Shown: one piece after another, positions 1 to 9,097 of the stretch | How positions within the stretch are numbered: the first letter of the stretch is position 1 | How the letters are laid out: the number at the start of each line of letters is the position of its first letter | Program-made: the position numbers and the translations under genes | Source of the DNA: an uncultured Pelagibacteraceae bacterium | Lineage (GTDB): Bacteria > Pseudomonadota > Alphaproteobacteria > Pelagibacterales > Pelagibacteraceae | Direction: 5' to 3' | Assembly (NCBI GenBank): GCA_902604545.1 | Contig: CACKZG010000008.1 | Coordinates: forward strand, 1 to 37,037 | DNA length: 37,037 nt | Notes under the pieces: model-generated | What the model was told of the DNA's origin: nothing | Databases searched by the model: none | Seen by the model: only the letters and a program-made list of their open reading frames with translations

Positions 1-1107
1 ATCCTCACTATCACCTGATCGATGAGATATAATTGTTTTATATCCAATTGTTTGAGCAAATTTAATTACATCTAACGTTTCTGAAACAGTGCCAATTTGA
101 TTTAGCTTTATTAAGATAGAATTTGAAGAAATATTTAAAAAACCTTTCTTTAATCTTTCAAGATTTGTTACATACAAATCATCTCCAACGATCTGAACTT
201 TTTTTATTGATTTCATTAATTTATTCCATGCTAACCAATCATTTTCAGCAAATGGATCTTCAATAGACTTAATTTTATATTTTTTTATAATTTTTTGATA
301 TTCTTTAATGGATTTATCTACTGAAATATAACTTTTAGAATGAATAGAGTATTTGTTTTTTTTATATAATTCATTAGCAGCCACATCTAGACAAATAGAA
401 ACATCTTTACCATTAATAAATCCTGATTTTTTAATTGCACTCACAATTAAATCTAAAGCTTGATTATTACTACTGATCATGGGTGCAAACCCACCTTCAT
501 CGCCTACTGAAGTTGATAAACCTTTATCTTTAATTAATTTACTTAAGTTTTTAATGACAACAAAACAAATCCGCATTGCCTCAGAAAAACTTTTTGCTCG
601 ATCAGGCCTGATCATAAACTCTTGAATTCTAAGACCATTATTTGCATGCGCTCCACCATTAATAATGTTCATTAATGGATAAGGTAATTGAAAGTTATTT
701 TTTTGAGAAAAAGTTTTATACAAAGGTAATTTTTTTGCTTTTGCAGACAATTTTTTTACAGCCATAGAAACTGCTAACATCGCATTAGCTCCTAAGTTAG
801 TTTTTTGTCTTGTGCCATCTAAATTAATTAACAAAGCATCAATTCTTTCTTGATTATGGATACTTTGTCCTTTTAATTTTTTTGAAATCTTTGTGTTAAC
901 TAAGTTAACTGTATTTAAAACACTTTTTCCTAAATACCGTTTATTATTTTTATCTCTTTTTTCAAAAGCTTCAAAAGTTCCTGTGGAAGCACCTGAGGGA
1001 CAAATAGCGGATGCGCTATTATTTTTAATATAAACCTCTGCCTCTATTGTTGGGTTTCCTCTGCTGTCAAAAACTTGACGCGCTTTAATATTAATAATTT
1101 TATCCAT
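1..1107 (-). CDS. eno: Enolase, C-terminus cut by window start
   Basis: Phosphopyruvate hydratase, interconverting 2-phosphoglycerate and phosphoenolpyruvate in cytosolic glycolysis/gluconeogenesis. Reading from the ATG at 1107, I translate 369 codons without a stop up to the window edge; the family is usually about 420-430 residues, so roughly the last 55-60 residues lie outside. The N-terminus contains IKARQVFDSRGNPT, typical of enolases. The acid catalyst region SVGDEGGFAP falls near residues 200-208, the metal-ligand region CLDVAANELY follows, then the lysine motif LIKLNQIGT, and the last visible residues are SHRSGDSED. It is the last visible gene of the tpiA-secG-pyrG-kdsA block, and its start overlaps the oxygenase gene by 8 nt. 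Identification is secure. Confidence 0.97.
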   Translation of the reverse strand, partial: MDKIINIKARQVFDSRGNPTIEAEVYIKNNSASAICPSGASTGTFEAFEKRDKNNKRYLGKSVLNTVNLVNTKISKKLKGQSIHNQERIDALLINLDGTRQKTNLGANAMLAVSMAVKKLSAKAKKLPLYKTFSQKNNFQLPYPLMNIINGGAHANNGLRIQEFMIRPDRAKSFSEAMRICFVVIKNLSKLIKDKGLSTSVGDEGGFAPMISSNNQALDLIVSAIKKSGFINGKDVSICLDVAANELYKKNKYSIHSKSYISVDKSIKEYQKIIKKYKIKSIEDPFAENDWLAWNKLMKSIKKVQIVGDDLYVTNLERLKKGFLNISSNSILIKLNQIGTVSETLDVIKFAQTIGYKTIISHRSGDSED

Positions 1108-2002
1108 TTAACTTATATTTAAATAGGGTAAAAAATAATCTAATTGTTTTTATAATACTATAGGGTTTAGTAAATTTTTGAAAGAGTTCAAAATTTTTTT
1201 CAAATAACTTCTCATCATTAATATTGCAGAGTTTGTCTGAAAATTTTTTTGGCACAGTAACTAAAATTATTTGCATATTATCCCTGTAATTTTTTGGTAC
1301 ACCTGCTCTATGAAAAATCTGTGATGAACTAAACAAACAGCAATCGCCTATTTTTCCAACATTTTTTTTTATTAAAGTTTTATCGCCAGAAAGATTGTAA
1401 TTATTCATATCTTTATAATTGAAGGATTTAACAAAAGAATTTCTGTTTTCTCTTGGTATTACTTCCAATGGACCATCATTCTCATCAATATCCATTAAAT
1501 TAACAAATATTTTACTATACGTCATAGTGTAACTATCTTGATGAAAATGATCTCCAAAGTGTGTAACGTTTAAATTTAAACTTTCATTATGATTATAATT
1601 TCTCCATATTTCTATGTCTGATAAAAAAACGTCACAATTAAAATATTTTTCCAATTTTTTTAAAAGTGGAGAAAGTTTTTTTTTAATTTTAATTGCTAAA
1701 TCTTTTTTATACTTTTTGTCTAATTCTAAAGGTACTTTTTTTAAGTGTTCTTTTTGATTTTGATCATTTATAAAAAATTTATCTTTATACTCCTCAATTT
1801 CTTTTTTTAAAGATATATCTATTTTGGTAAAACCAGACTTATGAAATTGTAAGATTTCCTTGTCATCAATATTTGGGTTAACTATAAATTTTCTAAAAAG
1901 AAAATTAAATAAAATATAAATAAAAGGCAATCTTTGATTAAAAAATTTAATTGAAAATTTTTTATTGTTAAAATTAATAATACGATACAGTCCTAATCCC
2001 AT
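1100..2002 (-). CDS. 2OG-Fe(II) oxygenase, phytanoyl-CoA dioxygenase (PhyH)-like
   Basis: A 300-residue protein that I assign to the iron/2-oxoglutarate oxygenase fold, PhyH-like; the substrate is unknown. A facial-triad candidate is visible: H154-Q-D156 in HFHQDSYTMTYSK, then distal H231 in QIFHRAGVP, with R240 as a possible 2-oxoglutarate-binding arginine. Between them the stretch VNLMDIDENDGPLEVIP matches the usual PhyH core pattern of a hydrophobic strand, an acidic loop, GPL and a following strand. The N-terminal 45 residues are basic and hydrophobic (FFNQRLPFIYILFNFLFRKF), without a clear signal peptidase site, so membrane association is possible. The gene lies between kdsA (64-nt gap) and eno (8-nt overlap), so it is probably co-transcribed. 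I do not recognise it as a usual member of this block. Function beyond the fold is inference. Confidence 0.75.
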   Translation of the reverse strand: MGLGLYRIINFNNKKFSIKFFNQRLPFIYILFNFLFRKFIVNPNIDDKEILQFHKSGFTKIDISLKKEIEEYKDKFFINDQNQKEHLKKVPLELDKKYKKDLAIKIKKKLSPLLKKLEKYFNCDVFLSDIEIWRNYNHNESLNLNVTHFGDHFHQDSYTMTYSKIFVNLMDIDENDGPLEVIPRENRNSFVKSFNYKDMNNYNLSGDKTLIKKNVGKIGDCCLFSSSQIFHRAGVPKNYRDNMQIILVTVPKKFSDKLCNINDEKLFEKNFELFQKFTKPYSIIKTIRLFFTLFKYKLNG

Positions 2003-2066
2003 TTATTAGACCAAAAAGTTAAAATTAAATTTTTAAACATTTTTATAATTTTTTAAATTAAACCTA

Positions 2067-2888
2067 CTATTTTATTAATAAATCAATATCACTTAATTGT
2101 TTTAATAAGTTTTCTAATTTATTCAATGGTACCATATTTGGACCATCGGATGGTGCGTTATCAGGATCCTGATGAGTTTCAATAAATATTCCTGCGACAC
2201 CAACAGCTACAGCAGCTCTAGATAAATATTCAACAAACTCTCTTTGACCACCAGAGGATTCACCTTGCCCACCAGGTTGTTGAACAGAATGTGTTGCATC
2301 AAAAATGACTGGATAACCATTTTTAGCCATGATTGGCAATGATCTCATATCAGAAACTAAAGTATTGTATCCAAAACTTGCTCCTCTTTCTGTAACTAAA
2401 ATATTTTTATTTCCAGAGTCTGAAATTTTTTTAGTTACATTTACCATATCCCATGGTGCTAAGAACTGACCTTTTTTTACATTAATAATTTTATTTGTTT
2501 TGGCTGCAGCTATTAATAAATCTGTTTGTCTGCATAAAAAAGCTGGTATCTGGAGCACATCAACATGATTTGCTACTATAGAACATTGTTCAGCGTTATG
2601 AATATCTGTTAAAATTGGAACATTTAATTCTTTTTTTATTTTATCAAAAACTGGTAACGATGCTTCAAGACCCGCACCTCTTTTGCCTTTTAAGCTAGTT
2701 CTATTTGCCTTATCAAATGAGGTTTTATAAATAAATCCAAGTCCAAATTTTTTTGTAATTTCTTTAATTTTTCCAGCCATATCCATTGCATGTTGCTCGG
2801 TTTCAAGTTGGCAAGGTCCAGCAATAATACAAATTTTATTATCATTTGAAATTTCTATATTTCCGCAATTTACTTTAATACTACTCAT
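2067..2888 (-). CDS. kdsA: KDO-8-phosphate synthase
   Basis: 3-deoxy-D-manno-octulosonate 8-phosphate synthase, condensing arabinose 5-phosphate with phosphoenolpyruvate to make the KDO precursor of the lipopolysaccharide inner core. The 273 residues match the family length. Visible motifs are IAGPCQLE (C26), [28 protein letters not shown] and the C-terminal [11 protein letters not shown]. Cys at position 26, where metal-independent enzymes carry Asn, suggests the metal-dependent class; this is inference from known family differences. Its ATG overlaps the pyrG stop as ATGA (4 nt), which suggests translational coupling. PEP made by enolase in the same operon is one of its substrates. Confidence 0.97.
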   Translation of the reverse strand: MSSIKVNCGNIEISNDNKICIIAGPCQLETEQHAMDMAGKIKEITKKFGLGFIYKTSFDKANRTSLKGKRGAGLEASLPVFDKIKKELNVPILTDIHNAEQCSIVANHVDVLQIPAFLCRQTDLLIAAAKTNKIINVKKGQFLAPWDMVNVTKKISDSGNKNILVTERGASFGYNTLVSDMRSLPIMAKNGYPVIFDATHSVQQPGGQGESSGGQREFVEYLSRAAVAVGVAGIFIETHQDPDNAPSDGPNMVPLNKLENLLKQLSDIDLLIK

Positions 2889-4501
2889 TTATGATTTTTT
2901 GCTGCCTTGATAAATGATGAGAATAAAGGATGAGGCGTCAAAGGTCTAGATTTAAATTCCGGATGAAATTGAACACCTATAAACCAAGGATGGTTTTTTA
3001 ACTCTATAATCTCTGGAAGCTTATTATCTGGTGATAAACCTGAAAAAATCATACCTTTTTTTTCAAATTTATCTTTGAAAACAATATTAACTTCATACCT
3101 GTGTCTATGTCTTTCTTTTATTAGTCTTGATTTGTATATTTTTCTTATTTTTGAATTCTCTTTTAATTTGGCATCATAAGAACCTAGTCTCATCGTACCG
3201 CCTAGATCTTTATCTGTACCTTTTATTTTTTTACCATCTTTTGTCCACTCGTTTATTAGACCTATAATAGGTAAACCTTTTTTATCAAATTCACTTGAAG
3301 TTGCTTTTTTTAAATTTAACTGGTTTCTTGCAAATTCAATTATTGCCATTTGCATTCCATAACAAATACCTAAAAAAGGTATATTATTCTTTCTAGCATG
3401 TTTTATTGCCTCTATTTTTCCATCAGTTCCTCTTTTGCCAAAACCGCCTGGAATTAAAATTCCTGAAATATTGTTAAGCTTTTTCTTTATTTCAGAAACT
3501 TTCAATTTTTCTGAGTCAATTCTTACTAAATTTACTTTAATATTATTTTCAATACCTCCATGGGTAAGTGCTTCATCCAACGATTTATATGCATCTTTAA
3601 GCTCCACATACTTACCAATTATTGCAATATTAAGCTGTTTTTTATTTTGTAAAATAATTTTTGTAATTTTTTTCCAAGGTTTTAAATTTGCAGGTTTTTT
3701 CGATTTTAATTTAAAATAATTTAAAACTTGAATGTCTAATTTTTGATTAAAGAAACTAATTGGTGCTTCATATATAGTTTTAACATCGACTGTTTCAATT
3801 ACATTCTTAATATCTACATTACAAAACAATGAAATTTTCTTTCTATGCCCTAAAGGTATAGGTCTTTCTGATCTACAAATTATTATATCTGGCTGAATAC
3901 CAATGCTCCTTAATTCTTTTACAGAGTGTTGAGTTGGTTTTGTTTTTATTTCATCCGATGCTTTCAAGTATGGCACTAATGTTAAATGAATAAATAATGC
4001 ATTTTTTTTTCCAACATCGTTTGCAAATTGTCTTATTGCTTCTACAAACGGTAAGCTTTCTATATCTCCTACTATTCCACCAATTTCACAAATTACAAAA
4101 TCCTCTTTAGATGATTCATTTTTTATGAACTGTTTTATACGATTAGTTATGTGGGGAATGACTTGAACTGTTTTACCTAAATACTCCCCTTTACGTTCTT
4201 TTTTTAGAACATCATTATAAATTTTTCCTGTAGTAATATTATCTGATTTTTTAGCTGATACTCCTGAAAATCTCTCATAATGACCAAGATCTAAATCTGT
4301 TTCAGCTCCATCATCGGTAACATATACCTCGCCATGCTGAAATGGACTCATTGTTCCTGGATCAACATTTAGATAAGGATCTAATTTTCTTAATCTAACT
4401 TTATAACCTCTAGATTGTAATAAATAAGCTAGCGAAGCTGAAGATAGACCTTTACCAAGGGAAGAAACCACGCCGCCAGTGACAAATATATATCGCGCCA
4501 T
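2885..4501 (-). CDS. pyrG: CTP synthase
   Basis: Glutamine-hydrolysing CTP synthase, converting UTP, ATP and glutamine to CTP in the cytosol. At 538 residues it is full length. The N-terminal synthetase domain (about 1-270) opens with [15 protein letters not shown], the nucleotide-binding signature, and includes [12 protein letters not shown]. The C-terminal class I glutaminase domain (about 290-538) has the nucleophile C380 in LGICYGMQ and the partner residues H513 and E515 in QFHPEF. It lies upstream of kdsA with a 4-nt overlap and downstream of secG with a 44-nt gap that holds no recognisable signal. CTP is used by CMP-KDO synthetase and by CdsA, so the pairing with kdsA makes sense. Confidence 0.98.
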   Translation of the reverse strand: MARYIFVTGGVVSSLGKGLSSASLAYLLQSRGYKVRLRKLDPYLNVDPGTMSPFQHGEVYVTDDGAETDLDLGHYERFSGVSAKKSDNITTGKIYNDVLKKERKGEYLGKTVQVIPHITNRIKQFIKNESSKEDFVICEIGGIVGDIESLPFVEAIRQFANDVGKKNALFIHLTLVPYLKASDEIKTKPTQHSVKELRSIGIQPDIIICRSERPIPLGHRKKISLFCNVDIKNVIETVDVKTIYEAPISFFNQKLDIQVLNYFKLKSKKPANLKPWKKITKIILQNKKQLNIAIIGKYVELKDAYKSLDEALTHGGIENNIKVNLVRIDSEKLKVSEIKKKLNNISGILIPGGFGKRGTDGKIEAIKHARKNNIPFLGICYGMQMAIIEFARNQLNLKKATSSEFDKKGLPIIGLINEWTKDGKKIKGTDKDLGGTMRLGSYDAKLKENSKIRKIYKSRLIKERHRHRYEVNIVFKDKFEKKGMIFSGLSPDNKLPEIIELKNHPWFIGVQFHPEFKSRPLTPHPLFSSFIKAAKNHK

Positions 4502-4545
4502 GGAAGTATCTTATAGCGAATAAAAAATGAATTGAAAAGGATTAA

Positions 4546-4845
4546 TTAATTATTTTCTGGAATTGATGGCGTGTCTTCAGTTTTTTCCTCAACATTATCT
4601 AATACTGAACCTGTAGGAGTAAGTTCTGCTCTAGAAATTATTGTAAGAGCCAAACTACAGATAATAAAAAGTGTTGCTACAATCGCAGTAGCTTTTGTCA
4701 TAAAGCTCCCTGCTGACCTAGATAGCATGAAATTTTCTTGAGAAACTCCAATACCAAGAGCTCCACCTTCTGATTTTTGTAATAAGACCAAAAGAACTAA
4801 AATAACTGCTAGTATGATGTTTATCACTAGTAATAAAGTTTCCAT
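4546..4845 (-). CDS. secG: Preprotein translocase subunit SecG
   Basis: Small inner-membrane subunit of the SecYEG channel. The 99-residue protein shows the expected topology: a first membrane helix at about residues 4-22 (LLLVINIILAVILVLLVLL), the conserved cytoplasmic loop QKSEGGALGIG with a following Ser/Met-rich segment, and a second helix at about 52-70. The acidic, Pro/Thr-rich C-terminal tail is unremarkable. It starts 6 nt after the tpiA stop, so the two are almost certainly co-transcribed. tpiA-secG-pyrG is a common alphaproteobacterial neighbourhood. Confidence 0.95.
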   Translation of the reverse strand: METLLLVINIILAVILVLLVLLQKSEGGALGIGVSQENFMLSRSAGSFMTKATAIVATLFIICSLALTIISRAELTPTGSVLDNVEEKTEDTPSIPENN

Positions 4846-4851
4846 GTTGGT

Positions 4852-5592
4852 CTAAATAATGGTTTTTTGAATTATATCAATAAATTTTTTTGGATTCTGT
4901 GATGCTCCGCCAATCAAAAAACCATCAATGTTGGGAATTTTTTTTAATTTATCAGCGTTATTAGTATTTACAGATCCACCATATAAGATTTTAGGATATT
5001 TTTTTACAAATCTATTTTTTATAAATGAAATAGTTTGAATTAAAGCTCCCTCTTTTGGAATTATTCCTGTACCAATAGACCATACCGGTTCATAAGCTAT
5101 AATAATTTTAGATTTATTTTTTATTGATTTTAAACCTTTTTCAATTTGTCTTTTTAAAATTTGATTTGTTTTTTTAGTTCTTCTTTCTTTTAAAGTTTCA
5201 CCAATGCAAAATATAATTTTAAGACCTGACTTAATAGCACTTTTAATTTTTAAATTAATTAAATTATCTGTTTCGCCTAGTTGTCTATTTTCTGAATGAC
5301 CTAAAATAACATACTTTGCCCCAACATTTTTGAGCATACTAGAATTAACTTGACCTGTATGTGCACCATAGTCATAAATGTGATGACAATTTTGAGCACC
5401 AACTTCAATTTTGGTTTTTTTAAGCCTTCTCGACAAAGGTCGAATTAATGTATTTGGTGGACAATAAACTATTTTAAACTTATTTTTTTTATTAGTTTTT
5501 GAAAACTTTATTACTTTATTAAGTGAATTTAGAGTTCTTAAATCACCAAACATTTTCCAATTGGCTACAAAATACATATATTTATTTGTCAT
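4852..5592 (-). CDS. tpiA: Triosephosphate isomerase
   Basis: Interconverts dihydroxyacetone phosphate and glyceraldehyde 3-phosphate. The 246-residue TIM barrel carries the catalytic residues N11 and K13 (VANWKM), H99 (ILGHSENR) and E168 (IAYEPVWSIGTG), followed by the phosphate-binding loops YGGSVN and FLIGGAS. It is the first gene of the leftward operon; its promoter lies in the 56-nt gap shared with the divergent chaperone gene. The start at 5592 gives MTNKYMYFVANWKM, the normal distance to the first active-site motif. I see no strong ribosome binding site. Confidence 0.97.
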   Translation of the reverse strand: MTNKYMYFVANWKMFGDLRTLNSLNKVIKFSKTNKKNKFKIVYCPPNTLIRPLSRRLKKTKIEVGAQNCHHIYDYGAHTGQVNSSMLKNVGAKYVILGHSENRQLGETDNLINLKIKSAIKSGLKIIFCIGETLKERRTKKTNQILKRQIEKGLKSIKNKSKIIIAYEPVWSIGTGIIPKEGALIQTISFIKNRFVKKYPKILYGGSVNTNNADKLKKIPNIDGFLIGGASQNPKKFIDIIQKTII

Positions 5593-5614
5593 AATTGACT
5601 TTTTAATCTATAGA
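5586..5614 (+). promoter_or_regulatory. Candidate sigma-70 promoter for the PpiD-like/trp operon
   Basis: A -35 hexamer TTGTCA (5586-5591; 5 of 6 to TTGACA) is separated by exactly 17 nt from TATAGA (5609-5614). Predicted initiation near 5621 would give an untranslated leader of about 28 nt before the ATG at 5649. The -35 box overlaps the tpiA start codon on the other strand. Confidence 0.55.
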
Positions 5615-5616
5615 TT
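5605..5616. promoter_or_regulatory. 12-bp perfect palindrome in the divergent promoter region
   Basis: AATCTATAGATT reads identically on both strands and lies between the divergent tpiA and chaperone genes. Each strand contains TATAGA, a 4-of-6 match to the sigma-70 -10 consensus, so one symmetric element could serve both directions. A protein operator is the alternative reading. Only the sequence symmetry is directly seen. Confidence 0.5.
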
Positions 5617-5633
5617 TGTTTTTTACAGATCAA
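5607..5633 (-). promoter_or_regulatory. Candidate promoter for the tpiA operon
   Basis: On the minus strand the palindrome offers TATAGA at 5612-5607. The best upstream -35 is TTGATC at 5633-5628 (4 of 6), but the spacer is 15 nt, shorter than ideal. Initiation near 5600 would leave a leader of under 10 nt. It is weaker than the opposing promoter. Confidence 0.35.
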
Positions 5634-5648
5634 TAAATTTATAACGCA

Positions 5649-7070
5649 ATGATTGAAAAATTAAAAAACTTAGGCTGGAAACAATTCGGTGGATTAGTGT
5701 TAATTGTTATAATTATTATTGCTTTTGGCTTTGGTGGTTTTGGTGGTGGATTTAGTACAAATAATCAAAACAATATTGCAAAAATAAATAAAACAAATGT
5801 AACAACTCAAGATTTTATTGATTATGTAAACCAAAGTGGGATTTCGCAAGTAGCAATTAGAGATAATTTAGACAACAATATTATTGAAGAATTATTGTCA
5901 GGATTAATTTCAACTACATTGATTGATTTAGAAATTAAAGACTTTGATCTTTCTATTAATGAAAAAACAATATTAAAAAATATTAAAGAGAATAAAAATT
6001 TCCATAATGAAAATGGTAAATTTGAAAGAGTGAAGTATGAAAAATTTTTATTATCAAACAATATGTCTGCGCCAATGTTTGAATTAAAATTAAAAAATAG
6101 AGAATTACAAAAACATTTATTTGATTTTATTGGAGCTGGAACTATTACTCCAAAATTTATAATTGATAAAAAATTTGAAGAAAATAATAGAACTTTAGAT
6201 ATTGAATACTTTGATATGGAAAATCTATATAAACTAAAGTCAGATTATACTGATGATGAAATAAAAGTATTTATAGAAGAAAATAAAGACCAATTAAAAA
6301 GAGAATACATTGATTTTAGATACGTTATTTTAAATCCTAAAAATTTGATTGGTATTGAAGAATTCAATCAAGACTTTTTTGATGAAATTGATGAAATTGA
6401 AAACAAAATTTCACAAGGTGCGAGTTTTCAAAATATTTTGGGAAATATTAATGTAAATATTATAGATATTTCTAAATTTGCACCTAACTCAAGTGAACAA
6501 ATAAATGAAGAATTAATTTATTCAAAAAAAGACACGAAATTAGATTTAATTGAGAGTGGTGATAATTTTTTACTATATAATATAGATCAAGAATATGATC
6601 TGACTCCGGATTTAGATGATGAAATAATCAAAAATGAAATAGTTGAATTAATTTATCAAAAAGAAAAATTTGATTACAACAGAAAAATTTTAGAAGAAAT
6701 TCAAAATAATAAGTTCAATAACACAAAATTTGATGAGTTAAGTAATTTTGATAAAGAATACATGTCAATTAGCTCTATTAACGACGACAAAGTTTTTGAA
6801 ATAAATTCTGTAAAAATGCTTTACTCATTACCAGTCAATTCTTTTACTTTAGTAAACAATAGTGAAAATAAAATTTATTTAGTAAAAATTACAGGCTCTA
6901 ATAAAAATCTACTAAACAAAGAAGGTGAAGATTATAAGAATTTTGTAAATAATGAATTTACCAATACAAGAAAAAGTATTTTAACTGCTTATGATCAATT
7001 GCTAATTAGCAAATATAAAATACAATTAAACCAAAAAACTATCGATAGAGTTAAAAATTATTTCAAATGA
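5649..7070 (+). CDS. PpiD/SurA-N-like membrane-anchored periplasmic chaperone
   Basis: A 473-residue protein with one N-terminal membrane helix (about residues 14-33), a Gly/Phe-rich linker (GFGGFGGGFST), then a SurA_N-like helical segment (about 43-190; INKTNVTTQDFIDYVNQSG is the typical opening). The rest is acidic and Asn/Ile-rich. Position and topology fit the alphaproteobacterial PpiD-type peptidyl-prolyl isomerase found beside trp genes, which assists folding of exported proteins at the inner membrane. Those homologues are usually about 600 residues. I cannot find a convincing parvulin (PPIC) core here, so it may be a chaperone without isomerase activity. Its stop overlaps trpE by 4 nt (ATGA). 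Identity at family level is likely; enzymatic activity is doubtful. Confidence 0.75.
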   Translation: MIEKLKNLGWKQFGGLVLIVIIIIAFGFGGFGGGFSTNNQNNIAKINKTNVTTQDFIDYVNQSGISQVAIRDNLDNNIIEELLSGLISTTLIDLEIKDFDLSINEKTILKNIKENKNFHNENGKFERVKYEKFLLSNNMSAPMFELKLKNRELQKHLFDFIGAGTITPKFIIDKKFEENNRTLDIEYFDMENLYKLKSDYTDDEIKVFIEENKDQLKREYIDFRYVILNPKNLIGIEEFNQDFFDEIDEIENKISQGASFQNILGNINVNIIDISKFAPNSSEQINEELIYSKKDTKLDLIESGDNFLLYNIDQEYDLTPDLDDEIIKNEIVELIYQKEKFDYNRKILEEIQNNKFNNTKFDELSNFDKEYMSISSINDDKVFEINSVKMLYSLPVNSFTLVNNSENKIYLVKITGSNKNLLNKEGEDYKNFVNNEFTNTRKSILTAYDQLLISKYKIQLNQKTIDRVKNYFK

Positions 7071-8527
7071 TTATTAATCGAAGCTTCAAAGATTTTAAGT
7101 TTCGACACAGAAGCAAAAAAAATCAGATCATCTTTACTAAAAAGAAAGTAAAAAATGATGAGGAAGTATTAAACTTAATAGATAATTTCCTAGAGGAAAA
7201 AAATAGTTTTATATTTGAATCTGTAGAAAAAGGTAAAATCAAAGGAAGATATACAATATTCGGTAAAAATCCTGATAAAATTTGGGAATTTAATAATAAT
7301 AATTCTTATATAATTCAAAAAAATACAAAAAAAAAATTAAATGATAAACCAGAAAAATTAATTGAAAAAATCATTGAAGATTTCAAGTTTAAAACTCCTA
7401 AAAGTTTACCTAACATTTGCTCATTAATCTCTGGGTATTTTTCTTATGATTCAATCAGATATATAGAAAAAATTCCTGATAATTGTAAAAATGATCTCAA
7501 TTTACCCGATGTGAGACTTCTGCGTCCAAGAACATTGGTTATTCATGACAATTTAAAAAAAGAAATATTTTATATATCTAACATTTTTAGAGATGAAAAG
7601 ATTAAAAGCTATAAAAATAAATATGAGGAAATAAAATCTGATTTGTTTAAATTACTCATTCAGTCATCAATTAAAAATATTGATAAAAAAATAATTCAAA
7701 AATCGATAAATATAAAAGTGAAATCTAACACTTCAAAAAATAAATTTTTATCAATAGTTAAAAAGGCAAAGAAATATATAAAATTAGGAGATATTTTTCA
7801 GGTTGTTTTAAGCCAAAGATTTGAGGCTAAATTAACAAAAAAACCATTAGATATTTATAAAAAACTTAGAGTAACAAACCCTTCTCCTTTTATGTTTTTC
7901 TTCAACTTTGAGGATTTTCAAATAATCGGTGCAAGTCCTGAAATACTTGTGAGACTTAGGGATAATAAAATTACTGTAAGACCAATTGCAGGAACTAGAC
8001 CAAGGGGTAAAACTAAAAAAGAAGATCTTTTTTATGAAAGAGACCTACTTAAAGATAAAAAAGAGCTTTCAGAGCATTTGATGCTTCTTGATTTAGGTAG
8101 AAATGATGCTGGTAAAGTCTCAAAGATAAATTCAGTAAAAGTTTCAGAAAGCTTCATTATTGAAAGATATTCTCATGTTATGCATATAGTTTCAAATGTA
8201 GTTGGGGAATATAATAAAAAATTTTCAAAATTTAAATCGCTCTTGGCTGGTTTTCCAGCAGGTACTGTATCTGGAGCTCCAAAAATTAGGGCTATGGAAA
8301 TTATAGATGAATTAGAAACAACAAAAAGAAAAGTATATGCAGGTGGAATTGGATATTTTTCTGCAAATGGAGAATTTGATACATGCATTGCTTTAAGAAC
8401 TGCAGTTGCTAAAAATAAAAAATTTTATGTGCAAGCTGGTGCAGGTATAGTAGCAGATAGTAAACCCAAAAATGAATATGAGGAAACAGTTAATAAAGCG
8501 AAAGCTTTAATTAATGCTTTAAGATAA
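7067..8527 (+). CDS. trpE: Anthranilate synthase component I
   Basis: The chorismate-to-anthranilate subunit and first committed enzyme of tryptophan synthesis; it works with TrpG, which supplies ammonia. The 486 residues match the family. The N-terminal domain carries FIFESVEKGKIKGRYTIFG, the counterpart of the LLES...GR(Y/F)S region involved in tryptophan feedback binding. The catalytic half has GDIFQVVLSQRF, GASPEILVR, RPIAGTRPRG, LGRNDAGKV, AGTVSGAPKIRAMEII and YAGGIGYF, all expected of chorismate-binding enzymes. It is coupled to the upstream chaperone (ATGA) and to trpG (TAATG). With no untranslated leader before trpE, a classical trp attenuator has no room here. Confidence 0.97.
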   Translation: MIINRSFKDFKFRHRSKKNQIIFTKKKVKNDEEVLNLIDNFLEEKNSFIFESVEKGKIKGRYTIFGKNPDKIWEFNNNNSYIIQKNTKKKLNDKPEKLIEKIIEDFKFKTPKSLPNICSLISGYFSYDSIRYIEKIPDNCKNDLNLPDVRLLRPRTLVIHDNLKKEIFYISNIFRDEKIKSYKNKYEEIKSDLFKLLIQSSIKNIDKKIIQKSINIKVKSNTSKNKFLSIVKKAKKYIKLGDIFQVVLSQRFEAKLTKKPLDIYKKLRVTNPSPFMFFFNFEDFQIIGASPEILVRLRDNKITVRPIAGTRPRGKTKKEDLFYERDLLKDKKELSEHLMLLDLGRNDAGKVSKINSVKVSESFIIERYSHVMHIVSNVVGEYNKKFSKFKSLLAGFPAGTVSGAPKIRAMEIIDELETTKRKVYAGGIGYFSANGEFDTCIALRTAVAKNKKFYVQAGAGIVADSKPKNEYEETVNKAKALINALR

Positions 8528-9093
8528 TGAAAATATTGTTAATAGATAATTACGATAGTTTTACTTTTAATTTATATCACTATATCTCCTCATTAAATAT
8601 TAAAGTTGACGTAGTTAGGAATGATAAAATTAATTCTAAAGAAATCATTAAAAGGAAGTATGATAAAATTGTTATTTCACCAGGACCCGGCAACCCAAAT
8701 CAATCTGGTAATTGTATTAAAATATTGAAATCATTATACAAAGAATTACCTTTTTTAGGAGTATGTTTGGGTCATCAGATAATTGGACAAGTTTTTGGAT
8801 CAAAAATTATACAATCAAGAAAGCTAATGCACGGCAAAACAAGCAAAATTAAATCTAAAAAAATCGGTATTTTAAAAAATCTCCCAAATACATTTGAGGC
8901 TACCAGATATCATAGTTTGATAATTGATAAAAAAACATTATCAAAAGAGCTAGTAATTACAGCTGAAACAGAAGATGGTGTTATAATGGGTGTTCAACAT
9001 AAAAAATTCAACATTCATGGCCTGCAATTTCATCCTGAAAGTATAAAAACTAAATTTGGGATGAAAATACTGAGAAACTTTATAAATTATTAA
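8527..9093 (+). CDS. trpG: Anthranilate synthase component II (glutamine amidotransferase)
   Basis: Class I glutaminase subunit feeding ammonia to TrpE. The 188 residues show IDNYDSFTFNLYHY at the N-terminus, VISPGPGNP, nucleophile C80 in FLGVCLGHQ, HGKTS, and the catalytic pair H169/E171 in LQFHPES. Its ATG shares one base with the trpE stop, indicating coupled translation of the two subunits in equal amounts. Such proteins can also serve aminodeoxychorismate synthase (PabA role); whether this one does cannot be told from the sequence. Confidence 0.96.
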   Translation: MKILLIDNYDSFTFNLYHYISSLNIKVDVVRNDKINSKEIIKRKYDKIVISPGPGNPNQSGNCIKILKSLYKELPFLGVCLGHQIIGQVFGSKIIQSRKLMHGKTSKIKSKKIGILKNLPNTFEATRYHSLIIDKKTLSKELVITAETEDGVIMGVQHKKFNIHGLQFHPESIKTKFGMKILRNFINY

Positions 9094-9097
9094 ATTT

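Noticed and set aside
2003..2066. Promoter for the oxygenase gene in the 64-nt gap after kdsA.
   Set aside because: The gap is almost pure A/T, so TATAAA-like strings are unavoidable; no -35 partner at proper spacing is visible.
4502..4551. A tRNA gene after secG, as found in some bacteria.
   Set aside because: The 44-nt secG-pyrG gap is too short for a tRNA and has no cloverleaf-like pairing.
5640..5645. TATAAC just before the chaperone ATG as a -10 box.
   Set aside because: Initiation would fall at or after the start codon, and the upstream TTGTCA/TATAGA pair with a 17-nt spacer is better.
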